A stretch of 64,000 nucleotides of DNA, taken from positions 1-64,000 of the forward strand of contig SUUJ01000004.1 of assembly GCA_015062585.1 (NCBI GenBank), written 5' to 3'. A program made the position numbers and the translations under genes. The stretch comes from Alphaproteobacteria bacterium. Its GTDB lineage: Bacteria > Pseudomonadota > Alphaproteobacteria > RF32 > CAG-239. Below, one piece after another: positions 16,152-24,418 of the stretch; the first letter of the stretch is position 1, and each line of letters starts with the position of its first letter. The notes beneath the pieces were generated by a model. That model worked only from the letters and a program-made list of their open reading frames with translations. It did not search any database and was not told the DNA's origin.

Positions 16152-16571
16152 ATGAAAGATGCCTTAAAAACATTGGAGCGGGTTAAAAAATTTGAAATAG
16201 ACGAACAACGACGCGTTTTAATGCAAAAGTTGGCACGCGAAGAAGAATTGCAAAAAACATTAAAAAATCTTATTGAAGAATATGAAAGAGAAAAGGAATT
16301 TGTCAGCCAAAATCCGACACTTTGCGATTTTGGAGCTTATACCGATCAATATGTAAAAAAACGCCGCGCTTTAGAAAAATCTATTGCCGAAGTTCAGGAC
16401 GAAATTGAAAATATCAGAGATATTATGGCCGGTATGTTTAAAGAGCAAAAAACTTTTGAAATAGTGACCCAAAATCGTAAAAATAAAAAGAACAAAGAAT
16501 TAGCCGAGCAAGAACAAAAGCTTCTTGATGAGGTCGGAACTAATACCTATATTAAAAAACATCAACAATAA
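16152..16571 (+). CDS. fliJ: Flagellar export chaperone FliJ
   Basis: This 139-residue protein is almost entirely charged coiled coil (LARVKKFEIDEQRR-like heptads), rich in Lys, Glu and Arg. It fits FliJ, the stalk that inserts into the FliI hexamer and links it to the export gate. Sequence conservation in FliJ is low, so the call rests on length, coiled-coil character and position 14 nt after fliI. An AGGA site precedes the ATG. It ends 18 nt before sodB, which has its own strong ribosome-binding site. Confidence 0.8.
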   Translation: MKDALKTLERVKKFEIDEQRRVLMQKLAREEELQKTLKNLIEEYEREKEFVSQNPTLCDFGAYTDQYVKKRRALEKSIAEVQDEIENIRDIMAGMFKEQKTFEIVTQNRKNKKNKELAEQEQKLLDEVGTNTYIKKHQQ

Positions 16572-16589
16572 ATAAAAGGAGATCTTAAA

Positions 16590-17159
16590 ATGTTTGAAAT
16601 GAAAAAACTTGATTTTGAACTATCTGCGCTAGAACCTTATATTTCAGCCAAAACTATGGATTTTCACTATAACAAACATTATAAAGGTTATGTCGATAAG
16701 TTAAATGAATTGATAGCCGGAACTCCATATGAAAAAATGTCTTTGGAACGCATTATCAAAGAAAGCTATAACAAGCCGAATGATAAGGCAATTTATAATA
16801 ATGCCGGCCAAGTATACAATCATCAGATGTTTTGGGAATCTTTGTCAGACAAGGGCGCCAAAATGCCGGCAGAAAAATTTATGCAACAAATTGAAAATGC
16901 TTTTGAAACTTATGATAATTTTAAGAAAATTTTCAAGGCAAAAGCAGTTGCTCAATTTGGTAGCGGCTGGTGTTGGTTAGTGCAAAAAGATAATAAACTT
17001 GATATTGTTACTACTTCAAATGCCGATAATCCGTTGTCATTAAATTTAGGTCAGCCGATTGTAGTAGCCGATGTTTGGGAACATGCTTATTATCTTGATT
17101 ATCAAAATAAAAGAGCTGATTTTATAGAGGCTTTTTTAGAGCATTTGATTAAGTGGTAA
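16590..17159 (+). CDS. sodB: Iron/manganese superoxide dismutase
   Basis: This 189-residue protein dismutates superoxide to peroxide and oxygen in the cytoplasm. Metal-ligand regions are visible: HYNKHYKGYVD near residue 27-36, YNHQMFWESL near 75-85, and DVWEHAYYLDYQNKR near 155-170, giving the His/His/Asp/His set. FGSGWCWLV is the family core. The residues point to the iron-type form but cannot settle metal choice. AAGGAG lies upstream. It shares the strand and close spacing with fliIJ, possibly by read-through. Its presence shows exposure to oxygen despite the anaerobic reductase. Confidence 0.95.
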   Translation: MFEMKKLDFELSALEPYISAKTMDFHYNKHYKGYVDKLNELIAGTPYEKMSLERIIKESYNKPNDKAIYNNAGQVYNHQMFWESLSDKGAKMPAEKFMQQIENAFETYDNFKKIFKAKAVAQFGSGWCWLVQKDNKLDIVTTSNADNPLSLNLGQPIVVADVWEHAYYLDYQNKRADFIEAFLEHLIKW

Positions 17160-17173
17160 ATTGTCGCATTGTG

Positions 17174-17202
17174 TTGACAGTTTAGGTAAAAAATGATATT
17201 AT
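17174..17202 (+). promoter_or_regulatory. Sigma70-type promoter
   Basis: TTGACA (17174-17179), 17 nt, TATTAT (17197-17202). The expected start near 17209 is about 30 nt before the small gene at 17239. It drives the two small downstream genes. Confidence 0.75.
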
Positions 17203-17238
17203 AGTACTATATAAATGTCTAACAAAAGGACTTTTGAG

Positions 17239-17397
17239 ATGACTAAAGAAAAACTTATTGCAAAAGTAAAAGCCAACGAAAAAGGTATGAAAAAATATCC
17301 TTGTGGCGGAAAGAATGTTCCTTTTAAAGGACGTGAATTGGCTAAGTTGATACAAAATTTAGGGAAACAACATGTCCAAGTACGAAACAGAGGATAA
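17239..17397 (+). CDS. Small basic protein of unknown function
   Basis: This 52-residue protein is strongly basic, with one Cys-Gly-Gly turn (YPCGGK). It matches no family I recognise. The ATG at 17239 has AAAGGA ten nt upstream; an ATG at 17215 would sit almost at the predicted transcript start. It overlaps the next gene by 26 bp, which suggests translational coupling and a joint role. Basic charge hints at nucleic-acid binding, but that is only a guess. Confidence 0.6.
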   Translation: MTKEKLIAKVKANEKGMKKYPCGGKNVPFKGRELAKLIQNLGKQHVQVRNRG

Positions 17398-17722
17398 GTA
17401 TTATATTGCCGAAAGTACTGAAGGTGAACTTTATGTTTATATCAGTGCAAAAAAAGACACGCCTACACATCCTCAAATTATATATGACGGATTTGATCAT
17501 GCCTTGCTTGTTCGTACAGCTGATGAAAGCATTATTTTAGACTATATCAATCCTGATGTTCGCGATAAATTACGCAAAGCACACGAAGTGATAGTTGTTG
17601 AAACTTTGCTCGAAACAATCAAAGATGCCTATATTGCCAATATGAATATAGTAGAAAAAATACCGGTTGATTGGTCTAAAATAGGTTTAACAACCTGGGA
17701 AGAAAAAGCCCTTGGACATTAA
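17372..17722 (+). CDS. Conserved-looking small protein, paralogue of the gene at 35875
   Basis: This 116-residue soluble protein is of unknown function. Its core (about residues 10-85) aligns with the 102-residue protein encoded at 35875-36183. Shared features are a YDG..HA..(V/F)R turn, an (I/L)LDYI strand and a following VVE/VLE. This defines a small two-member family in this genome. It is predicted mostly beta, without signal peptide or membrane helix. It is translated from within the end of the preceding basic gene and ends at a strong terminator. Confidence 0.75.
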   Translation: MSKYETEDKYYIAESTEGELYVYISAKKDTPTHPQIIYDGFDHALLVRTADESIILDYINPDVRDKLRKAHEVIVVETLLETIKDAYIANMNIVEKIPVDWSKIGLTTWEEKALGH

Positions 17723-17752
17723 AAAAAAGCTCCCTTAAAGGAGCTTTTTTTA
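17722..17752. terminator. Bidirectional terminator
   Basis: AAAAAAGCTCC (to 17733) pairs with GGAGCTTTTTT (from 17740) across a CTTAAA loop. It serves the plus-strand small genes and, on the minus strand, der. Confidence 0.85.
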
Positions 17753-19105
17753 TTTGTCTTTTTTTTCAGCATAGGGGTTGCCGGTTTTTCTGACTGTCAT
17801 ACGAATAGGAATACCACCCAAATCAAAAGTTTCTCTCAAATTGTTGGTCAAATAACGCAAATATGAATCAGGTAAACCTTCCGGATTGCTCGAAAAGATA
17901 TAAAATGCCGGCGGACGAGATTTTGCCTGAGTGATATATCTCAATTTGATGCGGCGTTTATTTTTACCCAACGGCGGTGGGTTATTATCCAATATATCAG
18001 CGAACCATTTATTCAAAGGTGCGGTAGGAATACGCTTATTCCAACGATCATAAATTTTTAAGACCGCACGCATAAGCTTGTCTAAATTTTCTTTTTTTAA
18101 TGCAGAAATAGTAACGGTCGGAATACCTTCAGCCTGAGCTAACGAAGTCATCAATTTGTAGTTTAACTTATCCAATGCCTCTTTGCGATTGGCAATATCC
18201 CATTTGTTAACGGCAATTATCAAAGCGCGTCCTTCATCAAGAACTTGGCGAGCAATAGTCAAATCTTGTTTTTCTAAAACTGCGTCAGCATCTAAAACCA
18301 ACACTACAACTTGAGCCATAAATGCCGCATGCTTTGTAGCCGCTGCCGACATTTTTTCTACTCCGTTCTCAACTTTGGCCTGTTTGCGAAGTCCGGCAGT
18401 GTCAACCAAATTTATTTTTCTACCCATAAATTGCCACTCGGATGTAATAGCATCACGAGTAACACCGGCCTCAGGACCGGTCAACATTCTTTCGTCACCC
18501 AAAAGTGCATTTACTAAGGTTGATTTTCCGACATTCGGTCTGCCGACAATAGCTAATTGTATCGGTTTTTCGCTATTATCATCGTTGTCTTCCTCAATAG
18601 TTGCTTGAGGCAAGTTTTCTGCCGCTTCACGCAAGGCATCAGTCAAATCAAGAATGCCTAAACCATGTTCTGCCGAAAAGGCTATCGGATCACCGAGCCC
18701 TAAGCTATATGCCTCAAAAATACTGTCTTCTTGAAGTTTGCCCTCACATTTATTAGCCAATAAAACGACAGGTTTTCCGGTTTCTCTGACTAATGAAGCA
18801 AAATGCTCATCATATGGCTGAATGCCGGCTCTGGCGTCAAACAAAAACAAAACAACATCAGCATCATCAATGGCGCGTTTGGTCTGAAGCCACATTCTCT
18901 TTTCGATATTGTCCTCATTTGAATATTCATAACCGGCTGTATCAATTATTTCTAAATCAATACCTTGTAATTTTGCCTTGGCCATTTTTCTGTCACGAGT
19001 TACCCCCGGTTCATCATGAACAATGGCAATTTTCCTGCCTGCGAGTCGGTTAAACAAGGTCGATTTTCCAACATTTGGTCTTCCTACGATTGCAACTTTC
19101 AGCAC
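17750..19105 (-). CDS. der: Ribosome biogenesis GTPase Der
   Basis: This 451-residue tandem GTPase is needed for 50S subunit assembly. Two complete G domains are visible. The first has GRPNVGKSTLFN near residue 7, DTAGYEY and NKCEG. The second has GRPNVGKSTLVN near residue 187, DTAGLRKQ and NKWD. A KH-like C-terminal domain (GGIPIRMTVRK) follows. Length is normal. It ends with the shared terminator and begins 12 nt after bamB, forming the Der-BamB-YfgM gene order common in proteobacteria. Confidence 0.97.
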   Translation of the reverse strand: MLKVAIVGRPNVGKSTLFNRLAGRKIAIVHDEPGVTRDRKMAKAKLQGIDLEIIDTAGYEYSNEDNIEKRMWLQTKRAIDDADVVLFLFDARAGIQPYDEHFASLVRETGKPVVLLANKCEGKLQEDSIFEAYSLGLGDPIAFSAEHGLGILDLTDALREAAENLPQATIEEDNDDNSEKPIQLAIVGRPNVGKSTLVNALLGDERMLTGPEAGVTRDAITSEWQFMGRKINLVDTAGLRKQAKVENGVEKMSAAATKHAAFMAQVVVLVLDADAVLEKQDLTIARQVLDEGRALIIAVNKWDIANRKEALDKLNYKLMTSLAQAEGIPTVTISALKKENLDKLMRAVLKIYDRWNKRIPTAPLNKWFADILDNNPPPLGKNKRRIKLRYITQAKSRPPAFYIFSSNPEGLPDSYLRYLTNNLRETFDLGGIPIRMTVRKTGNPYAEKKDK

Positions 19106-19117
19106 TTTTTATCTCAC

Positions 19118-20437
19118 TTATTTATAGGCTGTTATTTCAGCATTGTTAGTTGTTAAAAGCAATGTTTCGTTGACCATTACCGGATATGTTTCTACACCTT
19201 CTTCAATATCGGCAACACCCATAATTCTTCCGTTATATGGCGAAATTGAGAACAATTTACCGTTAGAAGATGCTACTAACAAAGCGTCATTAGCCAAAAT
19301 CGGTCCGGAGGTGAATACACCCAATTTTTCATCATCATTGGCATAAGGAATGATAGTTGTCCAAACAATCTTGCCGTCTTGTTTGTTAATGGCTACCAAA
19401 TCACCGTCGGTAGTTAGAGCAAACAAAAAGTTTCCGGCCAACCAAGGTTGAGAACTGCAAGCAAGTTCTTTTTGCCAAATTTTTGCACCTGTTCTGATAT
19501 CAATAGCAACCAAAGGTCCGTTGTAGCCTACAACAAAAGCTTTGTCGTTATCAATAATCGGATTAGCCTTAATTGCGGTAATATCATCGATTGACTCGGT
19601 TGAAGAGGCCGGAACTACCCATTCACTCCATAGTAATGTTCCGGTAGAAGCCTTATAAGCTTGAATTTGCCCGTTAGAAAAAGCTGCTAATACAAAATCA
19701 TTGCTGGCACTATATGCCGGTGCCGCACCGCCAATCATAGTGGTTGCTTCTTCTTCCAACTTATCTTTCCACATTTCTTTACCGGTGTTGATGTTCAAAG
19801 CATAGATTCCGTTATCTAATGTTTGAACAATCACCAAACCGTCATCAACGGTCGGAGCGATTCTTATAGGGGCTTTGATGTCTTCATTCCATATTATTGA
19901 ACCATCATTTTTATCCATAGCAAAAACTTGACCGAACCCTGTGGTTACAAATAATTTTCCGTCATCCAGAGCAATACCGGCTCCGGATAAAGAATTGTCT
20001 TTTGCTTTTTTATTTGTCGGTTTTAATTCTTTTTCCCAAAGTTCTTCACCGTCGGACAAACCAAAAGCTCTGACAACTCCGGCGGCATCTATGGTGTAAA
20101 CATTATTTGCGTCAGCCACCGGAGCTGTAATCAAGACATTACGCTTAGAAGAGCCTTCACCAAATGAAATATTCCAAATTTCATCAAGATTGCCGCCAGA
20201 TTTCAAATGAGCACCTTGGTGGGTTGATGTAAGGCCTGCTTGTTTCCACGAATGATTAACCATAGCTCGGGGCAGTTTGATTTGAACCTGTCGTGCAGTA
20301 TAATCAGGTTTTAGATTTTTGTTTTCTCTGATAACACTGATACGCTCGCCGCTGACATCCAATGGTCCTTTATCAAAAATACCGCAACCGCTCAAAGCTG
20401 TTGCCATCAAGCATCCGCAAATTATTTTTTTCATCAT
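19118..20437 (-). CDS. bamB: Outer-membrane assembly lipoprotein BamB
   Basis: This 439-residue beta-propeller lipoprotein is part of the Bam complex that inserts beta-barrels in the outer membrane. A lipoprotein signal with lipobox ALSGC (Cys about 18) starts it. Several PQQ-like blade repeats follow, with the W-x-x-x-L-x-x-x typical endings (GEELWEKEL, GKEMWKDKL, GAKIWQKEL, GKIVWTTI). It is slightly longer than E. coli BamB. It lies between yfgM-like and der genes; the partner bamA is at 59 kb of this window. Confidence 0.93.
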   Translation of the reverse strand: MMKKIICGCLMATALSGCGIFDKGPLDVSGERISVIRENKNLKPDYTARQVQIKLPRAMVNHSWKQAGLTSTHQGAHLKSGGNLDEIWNISFGEGSSKRNVLITAPVADANNVYTIDAAGVVRAFGLSDGEELWEKELKPTNKKAKDNSLSGAGIALDDGKLFVTTGFGQVFAMDKNDGSIIWNEDIKAPIRIAPTVDDGLVIVQTLDNGIYALNINTGKEMWKDKLEEEATTMIGGAAPAYSASNDFVLAAFSNGQIQAYKASTGTLLWSEWVVPASSTESIDDITAIKANPIIDNDKAFVVGYNGPLVAIDIRTGAKIWQKELACSSQPWLAGNFLFALTTDGDLVAINKQDGKIVWTTIIPYANDDEKLGVFTSGPILANDALLVASSNGKLFSISPYNGRIMGVADIEEGVETYPVMVNETLLLTTNNAEITAYK

Positions 20438-20454
20438 AAGAATCCCTTATATAA

Positions 20455-21132
20455 TTATTTTTCAGACAATAGATTTATCATATCCAAAGCTCTTGATTTT
20501 AAGGTATCAGGAGCAGTTCCCGAAGCTATAATTTTTTGATATTCTTCTTTTGCTTTTGTAATATCGTTTTCTCTGATATACAACATTGCTGTCATTTCTT
20601 TGGCAATATCAGACAGTTCTTCATCATCAGAAATAGAATTTATCAAAGTTGTAATTTCATCAGCAGGTGCATTGTTGTCCAGTTTGTATGAAACAAGTTT
20701 TAATGCAGCTATTTTTTTCATCTGATCGACTGTTCCGGAATCTTTCAGCATTGTTTCCAATACATTGATAGCGTCTTCAAGTTTTTCTTGTTCAAAATAT
20801 ACATTGGCGATTTGAATTTTTGCCAAATCATCATAAATACCGCTATTGCTTTTGGCCAAAGAATTATACAAATCCAAACTTTCATCCAAACGACCTTGGT
20901 TGTGTAATGACAAGGCAATGGAATAAGAATTAGACAATTCCTGATCTTTTTTCTCGCGCCATGCTTTAATACTTTCAAAACTGATGGTGGCAGTCAAAAT
21001 TAAGGCAATACCGATAATGATATATAGTCCGTATTTATTCCAAATTTGTTGTAATTGTTCGTTTTTTACATCTTCAACAACTTCTCTTAACAAAGCATCT
21101 TCAACAATTTGATCTTGTATTTTTTTCTTCAT
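20455..21132 (-). CDS. YfgM-like membrane-anchored TPR protein
   Basis: This 225-residue protein has a cytoplasmic N-terminus (~40 residues), one membrane helix (YGLYIIIGIALILTATISF) and a periplasmic TPR domain (LHNQGRLDESLDLYNSL and further repeats). That is the layout of YfgM, a SecYEG-associated periplasmic chaperone partner. The ATG at 21132 has GGAG six nt upstream, which favours it over one four codons earlier. It is 17 nt upstream of bamB in the same operon. Family assignment is good; the exact role is inferred from YfgM. Confidence 0.8.
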   Translation of the reverse strand: MKKKIQDQIVEDALLREVVEDVKNEQLQQIWNKYGLYIIIGIALILTATISFESIKAWREKKDQELSNSYSIALSLHNQGRLDESLDLYNSLAKSNSGIYDDLAKIQIANVYFEQEKLEDAINVLETMLKDSGTVDQMKKIAALKLVSYKLDNNAPADEITTLINSISDDEELSDIAKEMTAMLYIRENDITKAKEEYQKIIASGTAPDTLKSRALDMINLLSEK

Positions 21133-21159
21133 AAATTTCTCCATATATATTAAAAACTT

Positions 21160-22332
21160 TTATTTGATAATTTCGTGAACCAAAAATTTCTTAATCCACT
21201 GCAAATCTTGTATTGCCATTTTGGCACCAAAAGTAATTGTATTATCATCCGATATAATCGAAACATAATAACGACCGGTAACCGGGTTACCGGTAACTTC
21301 AATAGCTTCAATATCTTTTTTAAGCATTTCATTGTGTTTGGTAGAAAACAGCATATATTTGTGTGTATTAACAATCTTGTGTTTTTTTATGACCATTTTT
21401 TCTTTACGGAAAAGAATTTGAATTGCGACAATAACAATAAGCACGGCAACAAAAGATAGAATATATAATGTTGATTGCAACAATCCCGTAAAAGAATCAA
21501 TATTAAACCAAACAAAAATAGCAGTCAGTGATATGATAAATATACTAAACCAGGCAACAAAATTATATACATCCCAAACAATTTTTCTTACCTTTAGAAC
21601 CATTTTATCGCTTTTTCTGGTGAATGCAACGGCTGAAGGCAAAACCTCATAAGTATCGTAATTATCTTCAATAAAGCCCGATTTGACTTGCTCGGCAATA
21701 GATTTATTTAAGTTCTTTAATTCAATTTTTTTCAATCCTTCATCAGTATATATCATAGCCGGAAGTTTGAATTTTTTAGCGTATTCTTTCCATTTTTTGC
21801 GCACATTTTTAGATGACTTTGTAATGTACAACGGAATTATTTTTTCAAAGTTTGGATTATATAATTCAACAATATATCTGTTTTGGGTTAAAAAACCTGA
21901 TTCCATAAATTCAACCCGAAAACGAACACCGGTATATTTATCCAAATTTTCTTGCAAGATTACCTTATCGCGAAAGATAAGTCTTTTTATGATTATAACG
22001 CTATTATCTTTAATGATATATTTGTTATAACGGATAAACAAAAAGATGTTTGTTACAAAGATACCCAATCCCAACAAAATAAAGCACAAATCAAAGAACC
22101 AAACAGCTAAAATAGGCTTATATGCAACGGTCGCATCGGCAGGTGTTATTTCGCCCCCGCTGCCTCCGAAAGCATTTAGCCATTCATACAAACCAAGCAC
22201 TGCCAACATAAGGCCGAAAATAATTCCCGGTAATACAGCCTTTAATTTAACTCGGTCAGTCAAATAAGCAGAATGCTTATTATAGTTTATTTCCAATTTG
22301 TTGGAATAATGAGTGGGTAATTTTTCGTTCAT
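21160..22332 (-). CDS. Four-helix membrane protein with two PH-like segments, unknown function
   Basis: This 390-residue protein has two hydrophobic pairs (about residues 35-55 with 75-100, and 255-305). Each is followed by a beta-rich cytoplasmic segment (YIIKDNSVIIIKRLIFRDKV and MVIKKHKIVNTHKYML). That arrangement resembles bacterial PH (bPH2/YdbT-like) membrane proteins. It is not a confident match, so I give no name. The ATG at 22332 has AAGG upstream at proper spacing. It heads the operon with yfgM-like, bamB and der, with 27 nt to the next gene. Confidence 0.65.
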   Translation of the reverse strand: MNEKLPTHYSNKLEINYNKHSAYLTDRVKLKAVLPGIIFGLMLAVLGLYEWLNAFGGSGGEITPADATVAYKPILAVWFFDLCFILLGLGIFVTNIFLFIRYNKYIIKDNSVIIIKRLIFRDKVILQENLDKYTGVRFRVEFMESGFLTQNRYIVELYNPNFEKIIPLYITKSSKNVRKKWKEYAKKFKLPAMIYTDEGLKKIELKNLNKSIAEQVKSGFIEDNYDTYEVLPSAVAFTRKSDKMVLKVRKIVWDVYNFVAWFSIFIISLTAIFVWFNIDSFTGLLQSTLYILSFVAVLIVIVAIQILFRKEKMVIKKHKIVNTHKYMLFSTKHNEMLKKDIEAIEVTGNPVTGRYYVSIISDDNTITFGAKMAIQDLQWIKKFLVHEIIK

Positions 22333-22572
22333 AAACACCATCCTTAATATAAGTAAATCATATATAATAAACCTATACTATATTATTAAAATATTTGCCA
22401 ATACTTTTAACAAATTTTATCATATATTAACAATATAATAGTACTAATGTTAATCAAAATAATAATTATTGCAAGGAACAAAAACACAAACCTGCGATTT
22501 TTTTGTTAAATAATTAAATTTTATTTTAATAATGGAGCAAATTATCTGCAAAAATAACAAAGGATAGACTAT

Positions 22573-23703
22573 ATGGCTTGTGAAATATTTGATTTGTGCG
22601 GCGGCTGTTCGTTAAGAAATATGAGCGAAGAAGAATATCGCCGAAAAAAACACGATAATTTTAAGCAAATAATATCGCAAATCGGAGCAAAAAAATTAAA
22701 AATAAATCCGCCTGTATTCATAGCCGACGGATCAAGACGCCGAGCCACATTTGCATTCAAATACAGTAAAAAACAACTTTGTTTCGGTTTTAATGCTATG
22801 TCTTCTCATCAAATAATAGACATAAAACAATGCCCTTTGTTAACACCGTCCTTAAACAAAATAATTCCTTTTTTACGCGAGCTTGCAACCGCTATTTGCC
22901 AAGAGCCGTACAATGAGAAAAAAGGTAAAAAAATAACCGCAAAATATATAACTCAAGGTGATGTCTTTATTTGCGAGGCCGACAACGGAACTGATGTTGT
23001 TTTAGAATATGATGCGCCATTAGAACTTAATCATCGAATGATAATTTTTGAAGCGATATCTTCTAACGATTCTATTGTCAGAATATCACATCGACGCTCT
23101 GCTTTTGCCAATAGCGAAACCATTATCGAAAAATCACGCCCATATATAAATATTGGCAATTATGCGGTATATATTCCTGCCGGAACATTTTTACAACCTT
23201 CAAGCGAAGGACAAAAAGCTTTAGGCAATTTGGTATTAAATTATTTGAAAAATATACAAGGAAACATTGCCGATTTATTTTGCGGAGTAGGGACCTTTTC
23301 TTATCTTTTGGCCTCTATGGATAAGGTGAAAATTACGGCGGTCGATTCTTCCGAACAATTGTTAAAAGGCTTTTTAGATTCTGTGAACCGCAACCAAATT
23401 ACCAATATCAAAATAATGAATAAAAATCTGTTCAAATATCCGCTGGATGAAACAGAGTTGAAAGATTTTGCTGCCGTTTTGTTTGATCCGCCGCGTGCCG
23501 GTGCAAAGGCTGTATGCGAAAAGTTAGCTCAAGCGGTGCAAAAACCGGAAGTCGTAGTTGCAGTTTCTTGCAATCCCAATACTTTTGTAAATGATGCCAA
23601 AACCCTTATATCCGGCGGTTACGAGCTGAAAGAAATAACTATGGTTGATCAGTTTATCTATTCTAACCACAGCGAATTAGTTGCCTTCTTTACAAAAGTT
23701 TAG
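22573..23703 (+). CDS. RNA m5U methyltransferase of the TrmA/RlmC/RlmD family
   Basis: This 376-residue SAM-dependent enzyme methylates uridine at C5 in tRNA or 23S rRNA. The N-terminal cysteines (C3, C9, C12 in DLCGGC) plus IKQCP form the Fe-S cluster set of this family. The Rossmann motif is DLFCGVGTF (~240). FDPPRAGA and SCNPNTF hold the catalytic Cys. No TRAM domain precedes it, which fits RlmC-like proteins or short RlmD, but the target cannot be told from sequence alone. AAAGGA precedes the start. A lipoprotein gene follows. Confidence 0.88.
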   Translation: MACEIFDLCGGCSLRNMSEEEYRRKKHDNFKQIISQIGAKKLKINPPVFIADGSRRRATFAFKYSKKQLCFGFNAMSSHQIIDIKQCPLLTPSLNKIIPFLRELATAICQEPYNEKKGKKITAKYITQGDVFICEADNGTDVVLEYDAPLELNHRMIIFEAISSNDSIVRISHRRSAFANSETIIEKSRPYINIGNYAVYIPAGTFLQPSSEGQKALGNLVLNYLKNIQGNIADLFCGVGTFSYLLASMDKVKITAVDSSEQLLKGFLDSVNRNQITNIKIMNKNLFKYPLDETELKDFAAVLFDPPRAGAKAVCEKLAQAVQKPEVVVAVSCNPNTFVNDAKTLISGGYELKEITMVDQFIYSNHSELVAFFTKV

Positions 23704-23749
23704 ATGTATTTTATCATTAAAAAAAATAATATTTACAAGGTTATATCTT

Positions 23750-24403
23750 ATGAGAAAAATTATCAGTTGTTTGTTTGTTTTAATAGTATCCTCATGTTCA
23801 TCAATAAATGCTGAACATCATATGTGTCCGACAATAATTATTCCGCGCGCAACTACTCGATCTTATCAAAATGAGATAACCGACAAGTTCCAAATCAATA
23901 TAGTCGGACATGAGTCATATTGCTTCAAAAATGAGGCCGATAATCGTTATTATGCTTCGATTGCTCCCATTTTTGAAGTTCGTCGTTTAGAAGATAGTGA
24001 TACCACCAATGTTGACGCCAATTTCTATGTAAAAACTTCGGTTAATGAGTTGAACTATATCGGCAGACGCTCGTTTATACAAACATTGAACATTCCCGAA
24101 GATGTTCAAGAACTCAGAATTACCGGCAGACCTTCTATAACCAGAATATCTAACCCGCCGTATAAAAAATTTAAGATTTATTTGGGTATGGATTTGAGTA
24201 GCCAAAGATTGGCCAAAGCCAAACAAATGTTCAATATAAATCACCGATACTTGAGTGAAGAAGATATCAATAATTTAAACGAAAAAAGCTATGATACCGT
24301 AAATTTGGAATTGGAAGAAGATGAAGAAATTATATATTCTGAAGAAACCGGCAAGCCGATTGTTGTAAAGAAAAATCGCTCATCAGATTGTTGTCAAAAC
24401 TAA
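23750..24403 (+). CDS. Lipoprotein of unknown function
   Basis: This 217-residue protein has a lipoprotein signal (lipobox IVSSC, Cys about 16). The mature part is predominantly beta in its first 130 residues (FQINIVGHESYCF, APIFEVRRLE) and acidic at the C-terminus, with a final CC pair. No family is recognised. Beginning at 23750 places the signal peptide at the N-terminus; longer frames run back into the methyltransferase gene. AAGG lies upstream. It ends 15 nt before transketolase, whose strong ribosome-binding site follows. Confidence 0.7.
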   Translation: MRKIISCLFVLIVSSCSSINAEHHMCPTIIIPRATTRSYQNEITDKFQINIVGHESYCFKNEADNRYYASIAPIFEVRRLEDSDTTNVDANFYVKTSVNELNYIGRRSFIQTLNIPEDVQELRITGRPSITRISNPPYKKFKIYLGMDLSSQRLAKAKQMFNINHRYLSEEDINNLNEKSYDTVNLELEEDEEIIYSEETGKPIVVKKNRSSDCCQN

Positions 24404-24418
24404 AATAAGGAGAAAACA